Both the position numbers and the translations under genes were made by a program. Below the pieces are notes generated by a model. That model did no database searches and was not told the DNA's origin. It was given only the letters and a program-made list of their open reading frames with translations. 64,000 bases of DNA from Tetrapyrgos nigripes (Eukaryota > Basidiomycota > Agaricomycetes > Agaricales > Campanellaceae), in NCBI GenBank assembly GCA_013368315.1, contig JAACJM010000024.1, positions 372,001 through 436,000 of the forward strand, in the 5' to 3' direction. Numbering within the stretch: position 1 is the stretch's first letter; each line of letters begins with the position of its first letter. Below, one piece after another: positions 43,795 through 54,725 of this stretch.

Positions 43795-43828
43795 GATTAT
43801 GTCACAACTTTTCAGCGCTGCCCGCGTC
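43795..43828 (-). repeat. Right terminal inverted repeat of the helicase/DUF6589 element
   Basis: Inverted match to 37325-37358. Followed by TA. Confidence 0.8.
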
Positions 43829-43999
43829 TATTGAATTCCTCCAGACTACATATACCACACGTAAGTGGTCAGACTGGTATATCGTCAGTCTGGCTACGCG
43901 AGACTAGCTGTATGGCCCCATACGCGCCCATGCGCTCCATACGCCTGGAGAAAATACTGATGCAACAGTCATCCACCGTGATCTAGGATTCGGAACATG

Positions 44000-46600
44000 A
44001 AAGAGTCTCTCCCCTGGGTTGAGTCTTTGCGCTAGAGTTCGACGATGATGCATTGTAATAGATCTTAAGTGAAGAAAGAAGAACTGTTAAATACTGCACA
44101 GTGCAGAAATCCCCGATTCTCGTAGAGAGAGGGGGGCTTGTGGGCCGAAAATCACCAAGATAAAAATGGCTTGGTAAGTACACTTTTCTCCCGCGCCACA
44201 TACGGTTAACTCTCGGACCGGTTTGACATAAATGACTTTTGAGTTCCTTTCCAGATCCCGCCTTGTTCTAGATTCTCCTGTGTCCCTCGAAACCTTGAAT
44301 TTGTTGAGAAGAATCGGGGATTGCGTGGCACGCCCGCCACGCGTCAAGCATAGCAAAAGGTACCGTCGTACAAGAAATCAAGCTCCGGTGGCTATGTCAA
44401 ATTCTCAACATTGTCCTCCTTCGTCATGTATCCTCATTCTCTTCAGCTACAAGGCTATGCACCAATCTGACACTGAAAGTACTAGAGGCATCTCCGGGGC
44501 ACTATCCACCTACGGTGAGTATACGGGCCGTATCCTCAAGTGGTGATTGGAATTCCTATGTAGTTTCACTTTAGCCAGCGTCCTTCCAAAGGAGCTGGTA
44601 CACAATATAGGTGCTATGAATCAGCCACTTCTCTAAATATCCAACCGTCGGATGGCTTTTCAGCCTTCCAGTCATGCTGATGCTGTCAAGATCTCAAGAG
44701 CTTCTCATTGTGATGGAAAAGTCTTCTCGATCGCTACGTTTGGTTGTTTTTGGTTTCATGGAGACAACATCAAGCGACAGCAGCATCTTCTCCCGTTGCG
44801 CACACTACCACACACGTGCCAGCATAAATTTAGACGCTCCCCTTCTCCACACAACTCTACAACCCCTACAACACTACGGCAGCCACCAAAGTAACATCGG
44901 GTCCAAGGGACAAGCAACGTCAAATCGGTGTTACAGTGCAGAATCAAATTGACGCTGGAATCAGAGCACAGTCCCCAGATGGCTGTGGATAGGTTGCTTG
45001 GGTATTCAGTGTACATTAAATTCGATGACATCCCAGCGCGACTGCAGTCAAGGCTGTACAAGTCCCTGCGAGCGCCAACCCGTAGAATTAGACAATCCCG
45101 GTATCGCCCACCATCAAACGTTACATTTCCCTTTCTTTTTCCATTGCCTTTACACTGTCATACATACCCCACCCGCACGAATGCCAAACCATGTACCCCG
45201 CGAGAACATACAACAACCCACATACCTACCTATCATATTCACACTATATTCCAAGTACAACCTCACGCATATTCTACGTATATCACTCACGCACACATAT
45301 TCTCTCTTACGCGCTCTGATAGAACCACGAACGGACGAACCACGTACAGTTTTCTGATTAGATAGTCGCTACCATATGCTCTGGCACAATGGCGAATAAA
45401 CCGGGATTAAAAACAAAATATAAATAAATAAAAAGCTGTACAAGATGTGCACTATGTTTTTTCAACCTTGTCGAGTCCTGAAGGCCTGACGAGCTAACTG
45501 ACGCTCAGCAGAATAGATAAAAGAACGCAACGCCTACTTAGGATGCTTTCTGAAACAAAAGAAAGCAATGGATCGCAATGACTTCGAGGAATCTCCGAAT
45601 TGCTGGAATTTGTGAAGAACGATTTCATTCTGAAACCTTTTCATCATCTCATCAGCGATGCAGATGTCAGTATAGCTCAGGGTCCAGGTAAATGGTCGAT
45701 CATTTGCTGCAGAGACGTGGTTCTGACTTTCTCCTTTCAGAGCGCTATGCAAATATCGGAAGTCTGGCGATCGAATCAGAAGTACGAAGCTGGCCTCAGG
45801 GTGGACGCAGAAGTATGTGCCTACCATCTTCCTGATCAGTTTTATCTTATGCAAGCCTCAAGGCAACGGAGAAGAAACCAAAGACGTAGGCCAAGGAGTC
45901 GAGGGCCTTCATACGAGACCAGACGTTTGTGGCTTTGGCTCTGCCTTACTTGTTGGAATTCATTATTCGAGCAGAGGATTATTCTTCGCGTCAAGACTTG
46001 TCACCAATAGGCCAGGTCAACTTTTTCACCGGAAGTACACAAGCTAGACCGGACAACTTCTCTCATTTGCGATATGCGGAGTGTGTGTGTCAATCTTGTA
46101 TTTGGCTCCGTAGCTAGGCTACCTGCAGTCTATTGACGTCTGCGCAGAGTTGTACTCCATGGGAGATGAATGATAATGTTCCGAGTGAGTCCGGACTGTT
46201 CTTGTCTACCACTGTCTAGATGTCGACTCCTCTCAAACGGCGAAACTGGAGGAAGCCCCCTCTGTGCTCCTTTTCATACTGGCTATATGATCGTTATAGC
46301 AGTCGGCGCATATGATAGTCTATGATTATGTACTCATGTCGACTTGTCGGAAAGTGCGAGTCTTGCCTCTTCCATCCCATATCCTTATGGACCCATGGTG
46401 CCGGTCTATCCTGTCCTCTTGTTCAGCTGTAGATGGTCATGGGCCTAACACGCTTTTTTCAGTGACCTCCACTACCGAAATGATGGTAAGCACTTCTGTT
46501 CTTCTGGTCTTTCTTTGCCATCTCAAACTTTGCTGTTAATCCGATTTTTCATAGATTCACACCAGATATAAGGTTCTGGAGATCTAAAGTACCCGACGGC
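44000..46600. repeat. Dispersed 2.6-kb repeat, copy R1
   Basis: The segment aligns in order with 59110-61842 and 62530-64000 (shared landmarks include ggctcagggtccaggtaaat, atatcggaagtc and gaggccttcatacgag-type blocks). It has an extra stretch of about 400 bp (45066-45475, pyrimidine/CA-rich) absent from the others. Plus-strand pieces read as exon-like blocks (QISEVWRSNQKYEAGLRVDA, then GNGEETKDVGQGVEGLHTRP, then DVCGFGSALLVGIHY) separated by intron-like sequence, so the repeat probably derives from a duplicated protein-coding gene of unknown family. No copy is clearly intact. Confidence 0.6.
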
Positions 46601-46944
46601 GAGATATTGCAATGAACCTGGAATAAGGCAAACAACTGCTTCTCATTTCATGTTTAGGAATCGAGACGATCGTCTCTTTGATCATCATGCAACCTAGCGG
46701 AGGTCCCATCGATATCTTCAGCAACACCTCCAACATTCAAGCACTGTATTCTTCATTTACGCTCGCTGGTTCCGAAAGCGAAATGATTTTTGAGAGAGAA
46801 TGCACCACGATGACATGGAATTACAACCCGCCGCCTTTGACTCCGTCGTATTCGCATACCCATTTTCAGCCTACTTCACCTGCGACAGTCCATTTCTCTT
46901 CCAGGTTCCTCAGATCCAATTCCTTAGCAGCCGCTTCCTTGCTT

Positions 46945-47851
46945 ACGGTTGCCACCTAGGCTCATGTAGGTTTTCAAATTTCGACCGAAGGCCTTGCACG
47001 AGCCCAGGTCCGACCCATTCATTTGTTATTGAGTAATGCAGGCTATAGGAATTCGACCGAAGGCCAACAGTGAGGCCAACCCGAGGAAAGCGCTCATTGG
47101 TACTTAATTATTGAATGAATTTCTTGCTGAAGTAGCTTTGCGGGTGCGCGAGACGTTGAGCTTATTGTCGATATACCCCGATGAACATGTTGGAAGCCAT
47201 ACAGTGGCACTTAGATATGAGTACGTCAAAAAATAAGAAATGGAGGCCTCGAGTCCAGAGTCTCACTCGGAAAAAACCTGAGTCGACGTGATTCAGAGAT
47301 TCAAAACCTGACTTCTATAGAAATTTCAATGAAGAAGTTGCCCATAAAGTATCTATTGAGGTGCAGCTGGACAACGGAGGAACTTGAAAGGGAGAACGTT
47401 TGAAGTCCGTCCCAACACGAATTTCACTTCGGAATCCTTCCGAACAGCGCCGGATAAGGATCAGGAAGGTATTTTCCACACGAAGATGTACGTCAAGGGC
47501 AGAGAAACTTGAGAGAAACATAACAGAAGTTGAGCACAAGTACTTATTAATACCCTAAGTTGACCCCAAGCACCCCTCAGATCTCTCAATCTCTTTCATG
47601 CCTGCGAGAAAGCCTAGGGCAACGGTTGCATTTTACTTATACATCAATGACCTCTCAGAAAATGATATATCTTCCGGATAGCTGTGTAGCGGTCGGGAAA
47701 CTTAACCTCCAGCGGCGTCGAGCGAGCGGATCCGCAGAGGTAATTTGACAGGAAGTTCTTAAATCCAGTGAAATGAATAGCAATGGGCGCTTGCCCTCTC
47801 GACCTTGAGTCTAAGATCGAAAAACCTACATGAGCCTAGGTGGCAACCGTA
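46945..47851. mobile_element. 907-bp non-autonomous element with 31-bp inverted repeats
   Basis: Both ends begin TACGGTTGCCACCTAGGCTC and match perfectly for 31 bp in inverted orientation. The pentamer TTGCT flanks both sides (46940-46944 and 47852-47856), a clear target duplication. The interior has no transposase-like ORF. The superfamily is not certain. Confidence 0.85.
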
Positions 47852-48096
47852 TTGCTGGCTTTGACTTTTTGCCTTGTCCTTGGGAATCGGAAGATGAAGA
47901 ATAAGGAAATCTGTCCGGATAAGTGGACCGGATACCCACCGGATACCGGTCAAAACTACGGATTTTCTCCACACATATTCGGGCCAAAGCTGTGAAGCTT
48001 CACGAGGCAACATAGGTTTCTCAAGAGTCGTAACTTAAAGACCGTTTGATTTCTAGCTGGTTTACCTCGCCATCCCCCCAGCCCAAGACCAGTACC

Positions 48097-49374
48097 ATGC
48101 AAGGACCAGAAAAGGAATCCTCGTTGCCTCGTCAAAGCACTATCCATTCTGCTAATGAACCTCTCGGACAGACGCATTTTTTCGTCGGCAGCGTTGAGCC
48201 TCGTCTGTCACGAGCCTCCGTCCTTCGAACAGGAACGGACATTAACCTCGTTCATTTCGTCTATCAGTCCCAACCTGGAGCAGCATCAAGTAGTAAGTGG
48301 TTTTGGATCCCTTGTCGATATCGTGCCTTATATGCCACCCTGGTAGGTTTTCCTGGTCCAGAAGCCGGTCAAAGTAAGTAAGAGGGCTGGCCACTTTCCC
48401 AACGACGCCGACGATGTTGTATTTGCAGATTACCCTGCTCCGAATCAAGACCCGAGTTCCTTGGTTCGAGACGAGAGACCTGGTAAGTAGGTCTTCTTCC
48501 TCCGTATCGACTCGATTACCTCATGACAGATTATGACAGCGTTTCAGCGTAGAGATGCCAGCCACGAAGTGCGAGATGTGCATCTGTTCAGCAACAGCCA
48601 GCGCGCTGATGTCCGGGAAACGACATTTCGTGTCACTGACAGAAGCGAAGGAGCCATCATGTTCGAAATGCCCTCTCAACCTACTCCCGAGTTCGTTCGG
48701 GCTCTACAAGGTGCGTACTACTGATAGAATCCTTGCTACGTACTCTTTTCTTGTCGTTGGGGCTGACTGAACCTTCGTACCCAGCTGTTCTTGGACATCG
48801 TTCAGGAAATACGACGGGAACTGTTCCATCCGCTGCGCCTGCTACCGGACCTAGTCAGTCGTCTCTCAGTTCCGATGTCTTTCGCATATTAAGGGATATA
48901 TATACAAGCAGTACTCTCAATCACTGGACCAACTCAGCCGCCGTATGTTGTCACTGGACACAACGTCCCTGGGTATTATCAACCCGCTCACCTTACCCAT
49001 GGATACAGTCTCAATCATGGCGTGAACGGTCAGTCAGTCATATGCACTCTAGAGAAGCGCCACTCAGGTTAGATATACTCAGGTGCTTACCCTGGTATAA
49101 ACTATCCACCTCCACCTGCAAACTACGCACCTATGGCTAACATGAACACTTCGGATTACGGCTCTCCGACAGCAGATGGTCATCATGCTTCTCCCTTTTC
49201 GCCTCCTCCTCCACCTTATCCCCATCCTACGACTGGCCAACGTAAGTACTATCCAAAGATCTAACCACCATCTGCGGACAAATGGCTGATCTCCATCTCC
49301 TCACAGCGTGGACCTGACCATCCCAGCACTTCACACCGTTTTGGATATAGGCAATATTGAGTACTGCCTGCAGA
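48097..49374 (+). CDS. Tyr/Pro-rich protein of unknown function
   Basis: From MQGPEKESSLPRQSTIHSAN a chain of short exons can be followed by splice consensus and frame: YPAPNQDPSSLVRDERP, RRDASHEVRDVHLFSNSQ, EGAIMFEMPSQPTPEFVRAL, then GHRSGNTTGTVPSAAPATGP, ITGPTQPPYVVTGHNVPGYY, HLTHGYSLNHG and YPGINYPPPPANYAPMANM. The C-terminal half is rich in Tyr, Pro, Gly and Gln. A short block (MPxxPTPEFxxxL) is echoed in repeat copy R2 (MPDCPTPEILQVL near 61150), so the dispersed repeat may contain a paralogue. No known domain was recognised. Exon borders are approximate and the 3' end is uncertain; a hydrophobic ORF downstream (49357-49593) might belong to it. Confidence 0.4.
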
Positions 49375-50272
49375 CGTTCTATTTATTATTTTTTCGGCAT
49401 TCTGGAAAAGTGTCTTCTGCCATGGAATTCGCCGTGCTTGTCCTTGCCTTTTCTTTTCGTTTCACTGGCTATCTTAGTATCTATGGGTATCACCTTTGCT
49501 ATGGTATTTGCTTTTCTGTCTGGTGTCGCCCTAGTTGGCTATGTATTGGCATTGCTTTCCTTTCAGACCCCTACCTCTGCGAGCGCCGTTTAGTACTCGT
49601 CTTCTGTTTACTGTCAGATTGCTTTTTATTGCTATCGTCGTTCGTCATGTCGTTACATACTTTTATATATCATACGTTATACAGATTATATTCAGATGGT
49701 CTTTGTGATAGTTGTCTATATGTCCGTAGTTGCAATAATTGAACGTTGAACGTGTTCAGAGATTTCGACGCGGTGTTTTACGGTGATGAGGAAAAGTGGA
49801 AATTTTTCTTCTGCTTTGAGTTCTGCAATTGCACATCTAGTGACGAACACTGTATACAGAAGACATCGTAGAGCTCCCTGATTAAGTACATTCCCAGCGG
49901 CAAAACACAACAGAAAGGTTTAAACAAGTAATGAGCCTGAACATCCCGCGAAGGCCAGGCAAAGCAGCAGAATACATCTTCGGCGAAGATTTCTGACTCC
50001 CACTCTCTTGCGAATCCTCGGTCTCGTCTGTTGAAATACAATACCTTGGTACTTAGTATTCAGTCCATACGTTCTTGTTGCGCCATTCTCCACGGACCCG
50101 TATTTAATTTCCGGGTATTTCAGCTACTTGCAAAATATTTTCCCTCCCCCTTGATTTTGGCTAAGTCAAAACTGGGGAAAGGTGCCACTGCTTCGCATGG
50201 CAAATTACGAGGCACATTGGACAAGTAAAATGGTTTCGTATGCAGTAAAAAATTAGATAGAGCTCAATAGCT
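49375..50272. other. Intergenic region left of the MULE
   Basis: It contains a short ORF with two hydrophobic stretches (AILVSMGITFAMVFAFLSGV, 49357-49593) but no other support for a gene. Confidence 0.3.
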
Positions 50273-50327
50273 TACAGCAGTTTCGGAAAACCTTGTCTTC
50301 TGCAGTTTTTTCGAAGCCAAAAGTCGA

Positions 50328-50776
50328 TGAGCGCCACCAAGTAAGCGATGTCTCGCCTAAGTAGGCGCCGCAGGCGTCCACATGCTTAGTACCTTACATA
50401 GATTTGTATCAAGTTCCTATTACTGTACTGTAGAGGGTATTCTGAATCTGTGTACTCCGATACTTGCTTTCCATGGTCTTTCGGCACATCAGTGAAGACG
50501 TGAAAGTAAGGGCACTATGGCTCCTTGAAGAAGAATACATATCCTCTGAAATTGCCTATCTTCTCGGTGTTTCACGGCGCAGTCTCTCTCGCTGGCGCAA
50601 AAATTAGTGGATTTTGCTAGAGTACATGTACTACTGTGACTACGTCCTCGACTGTTGCCCTCGTAGTTCTTCCTCTTTTAGTTTTACCTTTGGTTGGACC
50701 TATGTAAGGCACCACTAAGCATGTGGACGCCTGCGGCGCCTACTTAGGCGAGACATCGCTTACTTGGTGGCGCTCA
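50328..50776. mobile_element. Nested 449-bp Tc1/IS630-like non-autonomous element
   Basis: Inverted repeats of about 73 bp begin TGAGCGCCACCAAGTAAGCG at both ends (50328-50401 and 50701-50776). TCGA flanks both sides. It interrupts the MULE's left inverted repeat, so it inserted after the MULE. The interior retains a short N-terminal transposase ORF but no catalytic domain. Confidence 0.82.
50473..50607 (+). CDS. Mini-ORF: N-terminal helix-turn-helix of a Tc1/IS630-type transposase
   Basis: Encodes 44 residues, MVFRHISEDVKVRALWLLEE continuing EYISSEIAYLLGVSRRSLSR and WRKN. This is the first homeodomain-like HTH found at the start of basidiomycete Tc1/IS630 DDE transposases (HIS.D.K..A..L.E, LGVSRRSLSRW). 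The stop (TAG) comes directly after the recognition helix, and no DDE region follows in the element. It could be a simple remnant or a DNA-binding repressor peptide; the latter is speculation. Confidence 0.65.
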   Translation: MVFRHISEDVKVRALWLLEEEYISSEIAYLLGVSRRSLSRWRKN

Positions 50777-51126
50777 TCGAACAAAACGCTATTCACCCAC
50801 CAAATCACTGGTCACGTGATCTGATTATGTGAGCGCCGTGCGCGCGGATTTTGTATAAGTCTACTCGTCGAGCAGCCTCCCGCCTTCCTCGACAGCACTG
50901 GGTCTATTACTAAGGTACAAATTTTTGGGCGAGGCTTCCTGTATGTATATAGAGTAAATATAACAAAAAAATTCGAGTTTCTAGCTGATAATTGTATGAC
51001 AAAGTATTGTTTACCTACACAGTCTGGACCAAATAATGCCAGCGCAATTGTTTTTTCTGCTTCTCCCGTCGTTGAATTGCTCTGCACTGAATTTTGCTCC
51101 CGCTCTCGCCGTCTTCTTTTCCCTAT

Positions 51127-54100
51127 ATGGACTCTACCGCCGCATCTCAAGACAGCACCGAGGACCTTCAATGGTGTACAGGCTGCTCAATGCGGAAGCC
51201 CCTCAGTCTCTTTAAAAAGGGTGCCAGTACTGCAAAAACTTGTGCTGGGTGTCGTGGAAGACCTAGCCAGGTCAAAAAGAAGCCAAAAATTACTTCAAAT
51301 TCCACTGGTAAGGCTATTTAAATTGTATGGTGGCATATACAACTCAAAAGCATGCTTTAGTTGATGATAATGATCCTGCCGACTCCTTGCTTGACCTTCC
51401 ACTGGTATCTTTTTCAGATTTTATACGCACAATTGAGAGTGTGCAGGGAATTCATTCCTTTGCTGCTCAAGTCAGTTTGAAAGAGGAACAGCTTGGTAAC
51501 ACTTCTCGAGCAAAAGCAGATCACATTGCCAGCTCAGTCTGGAATGCAACTGGTCTTCGTTTCATGTATGTTTCTGGTGCATCTGTTTTGTACCTACCAA
51601 CTAACTCACAAGTTTATTTTAGATATCATAAAACTTACAGCCATCGGAACACACCTTCTGCCAATGTTGTCTATCATTGTGCCCAGCAGGCTAAACGGCA
51701 GCATAAATCTACAGCATCTGCACGGGACAAAGGTCAGATGCATACATTTGACTGTAAAGGTTGGCTCAGGATTACAGTCTTTGATGATGCCAAAAGTGCA
51801 TTGGTACGACTCCAACATGAGGATGACCACATTCTGTATGATGGTTCTGATGTACCCAGTAATGTGAAAGATTATGTTGAGAAAAATTTCAAGATGTCTA
51901 CAAATGCAGTAAGTTCCTGGTATTGTCATTACTCACAAAGATTGACTTTCTTCTTCCAGTTGTGGTCAGAGATTTTGCAGAGCTATCCCAATCCTTTGTT
52001 CAAGCGTCGTTCAATTGCTTCAATTGCAGCTGATGTGCGCCGGAGCCAGTGGTGCAGAGATCCTGATGAATTGAAGTCTGCAAGGATCATTCTTGAGGAG
52101 AGCAAAGCTCATTCTCTGTGGTCTATTTGTGAAGCCAATCTGCCTACAGTTGATGGTTACAGTGGGATAGCTTTCTCGCTACCTGATGTACTTCAGAGAT
52201 TTGGTGGGACTGTGAGAGAAGTGTCATTGGATTCAGCTTGTGAGTTGCTTTTACTTTTGCTAATTTATGGCTTGGTATCCTTACTATAAACAGGGAATAC
52301 CAATGGTTCCAGGTATGAGCTCTATGCACTTCTTGGGGAGGTGTATGGCTCAGGCTGTCCATTGGGTTTTTTGCTGCTGCAATCACCACAGAAGGGTGAT
52401 GCAGGGGTCAAAGAGGATTATATTCTATGCTTTCTTGAACATTTCAAGACAAAGTATGCATTAGATCCTTTGTTCACACTTTCTGACAAGGACTTGTCTG
52501 AGATCAATGCGTTCCTCAAGGCCTTCCCCTCTTCAAAGCATCAGCTGTGCTTCTGGCACTGCTTACGTGCTGTGAAGCAACGACTCAGTATTCTTCGACG
52601 CCCACCAAAGTTCTATGATGTCACAAAGACTAGGAATGAATTTGGAGATGAGATAGATAAGAATTTCGTGCCTGTTGGGCAAGTGAATGAAGCTGACCGA
52701 GTGGTAGGTACTTTATCAATTCTATTGGCTAGAACTTATTCTTTGAGATAGGATTTCCCCATGGTAGAGCAGGCTCTGCCTCGTGTCACTGTCCGTCTTC
52801 AAGGTGTCTTGCAGAATACTGCACCTCCAAAGCCACGACTTGTCATCCGGATTAATGGTTTGACTCGAGACATCAACCCTGATTCAGAGAATCCCACTGT
52901 GGAGTCAGGTTACGAGTCTGCTGAGATACAGGACAACGATGAAGAGGACGGATATTGTCAGGATCCAGATTATTCAGCTTTATTCGACTTCAACAACACT
53001 GATGATGAATATGGACCTGACTGGATGTTTGACGAAAGTGAAAAGCCATCCAAGGACCCATTGTACGTGTTCTGTCCTGCACCACATCGCAAACAGCTAC
53101 TTCATCTTTTCACTCGTCATTTTTGTCAACATCCACTTTTTCCTGAGCGACTCGAGGAGGATGGCTGGACTGCAGACCAGATTCGCCGTAATGCAGTGAT
53201 TGAGATGTATAGGTTCTGCTACCAGCGAGGGTTGCGTGAGGTTTGGGGCTATATGTGGACATCATGGTATTCACCAAAGATGTGGAAGCTTTGGGCACGT
53301 TCAACTCAAGCCAACCTTCTATCACGCCTTCGGACCACAATGAATGTCGAGAACTTCTGGAAGCAGCTCAAACATGACAATCTCCATCACATCCTTCATC
53401 CACGACTGGATCAACTTGTTTGGATCCTAATCAACGAAGTTGTTCCTACTTATGGTGTTCGCATTCAAGAGCTCAAGATGACCATGAGGCTTGGAACATC
53501 AAGATCCCTGTCTCCATTCCAAAAATCATTCAAGAAGGACTGGAACACTCTTTCAAAACAGAAAATACCTTCACCCAACAAGTACACCACCCATATACAC
53601 ACTTGGACATGCAATTGTGGGCAACAAAAATATAATGCACATTGCCTCTGCAAGCATTTAGTCCAGGCAGTGAGTGCTCCTTTGCCTATCTTTTTCCAAC
53701 AGGTGAGTGGATTCCAAGCCTAGAATATAGTGTACTATCACTTAACTGCTGATTATATAGGTTATTCAACGTCGAGTTCATCCTTTCTATCGGCATCCAA
53801 TGCTTGTACCAAAAGGACATGAATATGGTCAATATACCAAAGTGGAGGATGGATCAATCACAGAGGGTGATGATCAGGATTGGACTGGCGATGTTTCTCA
53901 GCTTTCTGGTGGGGCTTGGAGAGAGATTGTGTCTGATGCATCACTTGGAAAGCGTCGCCACAGCTCCGCATTCAGCAATGAAGCCTCCACTCGCCCGCCA
54001 TCCCCTGAATACAATGTACCTGCTGATGTGGAGCTCACATCCGATGCATTTAGTGGTCGGTCAAGCTCACCAATTGATTATGATGGAAGTGACAATGAAC

Positions 54101-54435
54101 AAGAAGTAAGTGCTGATTAGCTCTTTCAATTGCATAATTCATAATGATCTGTATAGCTTGAGAAATATGTTGGATCAGCTGAAGACATGATTCAAAACCT
54201 TCGCCGGGCAGCTGACTTGATTGAAGCCCAGCTCCCATACAGAAACTTTCCTTGGCTCAAAGCATTGAATGATGGGAAGCTTGGAAAGGAGGCTCATCAT
54301 TTTGTGGCAGATATTGCTGGATTTGAGGATTCTCATGGAGTACGGCCTACAACATGGGCCTCTTCCAGCAGCAAAGCGGCTAAACGCGTGGAGAGGAACA
54401 CACTTGGATACCAAGTGCAAAGAATGAATGAATAG
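51127..54435 (+). CDS. MULE transposase with SWIM zinc finger
   Basis: Eight exons (51127-51307, 51361-51565, 51623-51908, 51960-52239, 52294-52703, 52752-53702, 53761-54105, 54157-54435) give 978 residues with no frame break. An N-terminal CxxC...CxxC knuckle (WCTGCSMRKPLSLF, KTCAGCRGRP) is followed by a FLYWCH/FAR1-like region with VYHCAQQAKRQHKS. The catalytic core has VSLDSAWNTNGSRYELYALL (first Asp), TLSDKDLSEINAFLKAFPSS with HQLCFWHCLRAVKQRL (second Asp and CxxH), and TTMNVENFWKQLKHDN (Glu). A SWIM finger follows (WTCNCGQQKYNAHCLCKHLV). All key residues are present, so the enzyme looks potentially active. It would bind the long inverted repeats and catalyse cut-and-paste transposition in the nucleus. 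Confidence 0.9.
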
Positions 54436-54448
54436 ATACTAAAATTAG

Positions 54449-54725
54449 AGCTAGAAACTCAATTTTTTTTGCTATATTTACTCTATATACATACAGGAAG
54501 CCTCGCCCAAAAATTTTTACCTTAGTAATAGACCCAGCGCTGTCGAGGAAGGCGGGAGGAAGGCGGGAGGCCGCTCGACGAGTACTTGTACAAAATCCGC
54601 GCGCACGGCGCTCACATAATCAAATCATGTGACCAGTGATTTTGGTGGGTGAATAGCGTTTTGTGCTCATCGACTCTTGGCTTCGAAAAAACTGCAGAAG
54701 ACAAGATTTTCCGAAACTGCTGTAA
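54449..54725 (-). repeat. Right inverted repeat of the MULE
   Basis: 277 bp, inverted match to the left repeat. It includes a small tandem duplication (gaggaaggcggg repeated, 54545-54570) not present on the left, and an extra TGAGC at the site where the left copy carries the nested element. Confidence 0.88.

Larger units (their letters stand above)
37325..43828. mobile_element. 6.5-kb DNA element with helicase and DUF6589 genes and terminal inverted repeats
   Basis: Inverted repeats of about 34 bp begin GACGCGGGCAGCGCTG at both ends (37325-37358 and, reversed, 43795-43828). The first 16 bp match perfectly and the rest nearly so (ending tgacataatc). TA directly flanks both ends (37323-37324 and 43829-43830), a plausible dinucleotide target duplication. 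Each terminus is followed inward by about 100-140 bp of leader and then a gene pointing inward: helicase from the left, a small ORF and the DUF6589 gene from the right. No DDE transposase of a known superfamily was recognised, so DUF6589 is the prime candidate for the recombinase. Confidence 0.75.
50273..50986 (+). repeat. Left inverted repeat of the MULE, split by a nested insertion
   Basis: It matches the right repeat in inverted orientation from TTACAGCAG to tttctagct. The match is broken at 50327/50777 by the nested element. Confidence 0.88.
50273..54725. mobile_element. Complete Mutator-like element (MULE) with long inverted repeats
   Basis: Long terminal inverted repeats start TTACAGCAGTTTCGGAAAA. 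The right copy is 54449-54725 (277 bp). The left copy is 50273-50986, interrupted by a nested 449-bp element (265 bp without it). Inside lies one uninterrupted transposase gene whose stop codon is only 14 bp from the right repeat. Long inverted repeats and the transposase type fit the Mutator superfamily. The expected 9-bp target duplication is not visible at the flanks (ctcaatagc versus tgtaacgac), so one flank may have been rearranged. Confidence 0.88.

Noticed and set aside
46680..48030. A minus-strand gene interrupted by the 907-bp element (KASKEAAAKELDLRNLEEKW across the restored site)
   Set aside because: The frame does not extend far on either side without stops and no family was recognised.
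49308..49742. Long overlapping hydrophobic ORFs downstream of the Tyr/Pro-rich gene
   Set aside because: No splice-supported link, no homology recognised, and two overlapping frames are equally hydrophobic because the DNA is T-rich.
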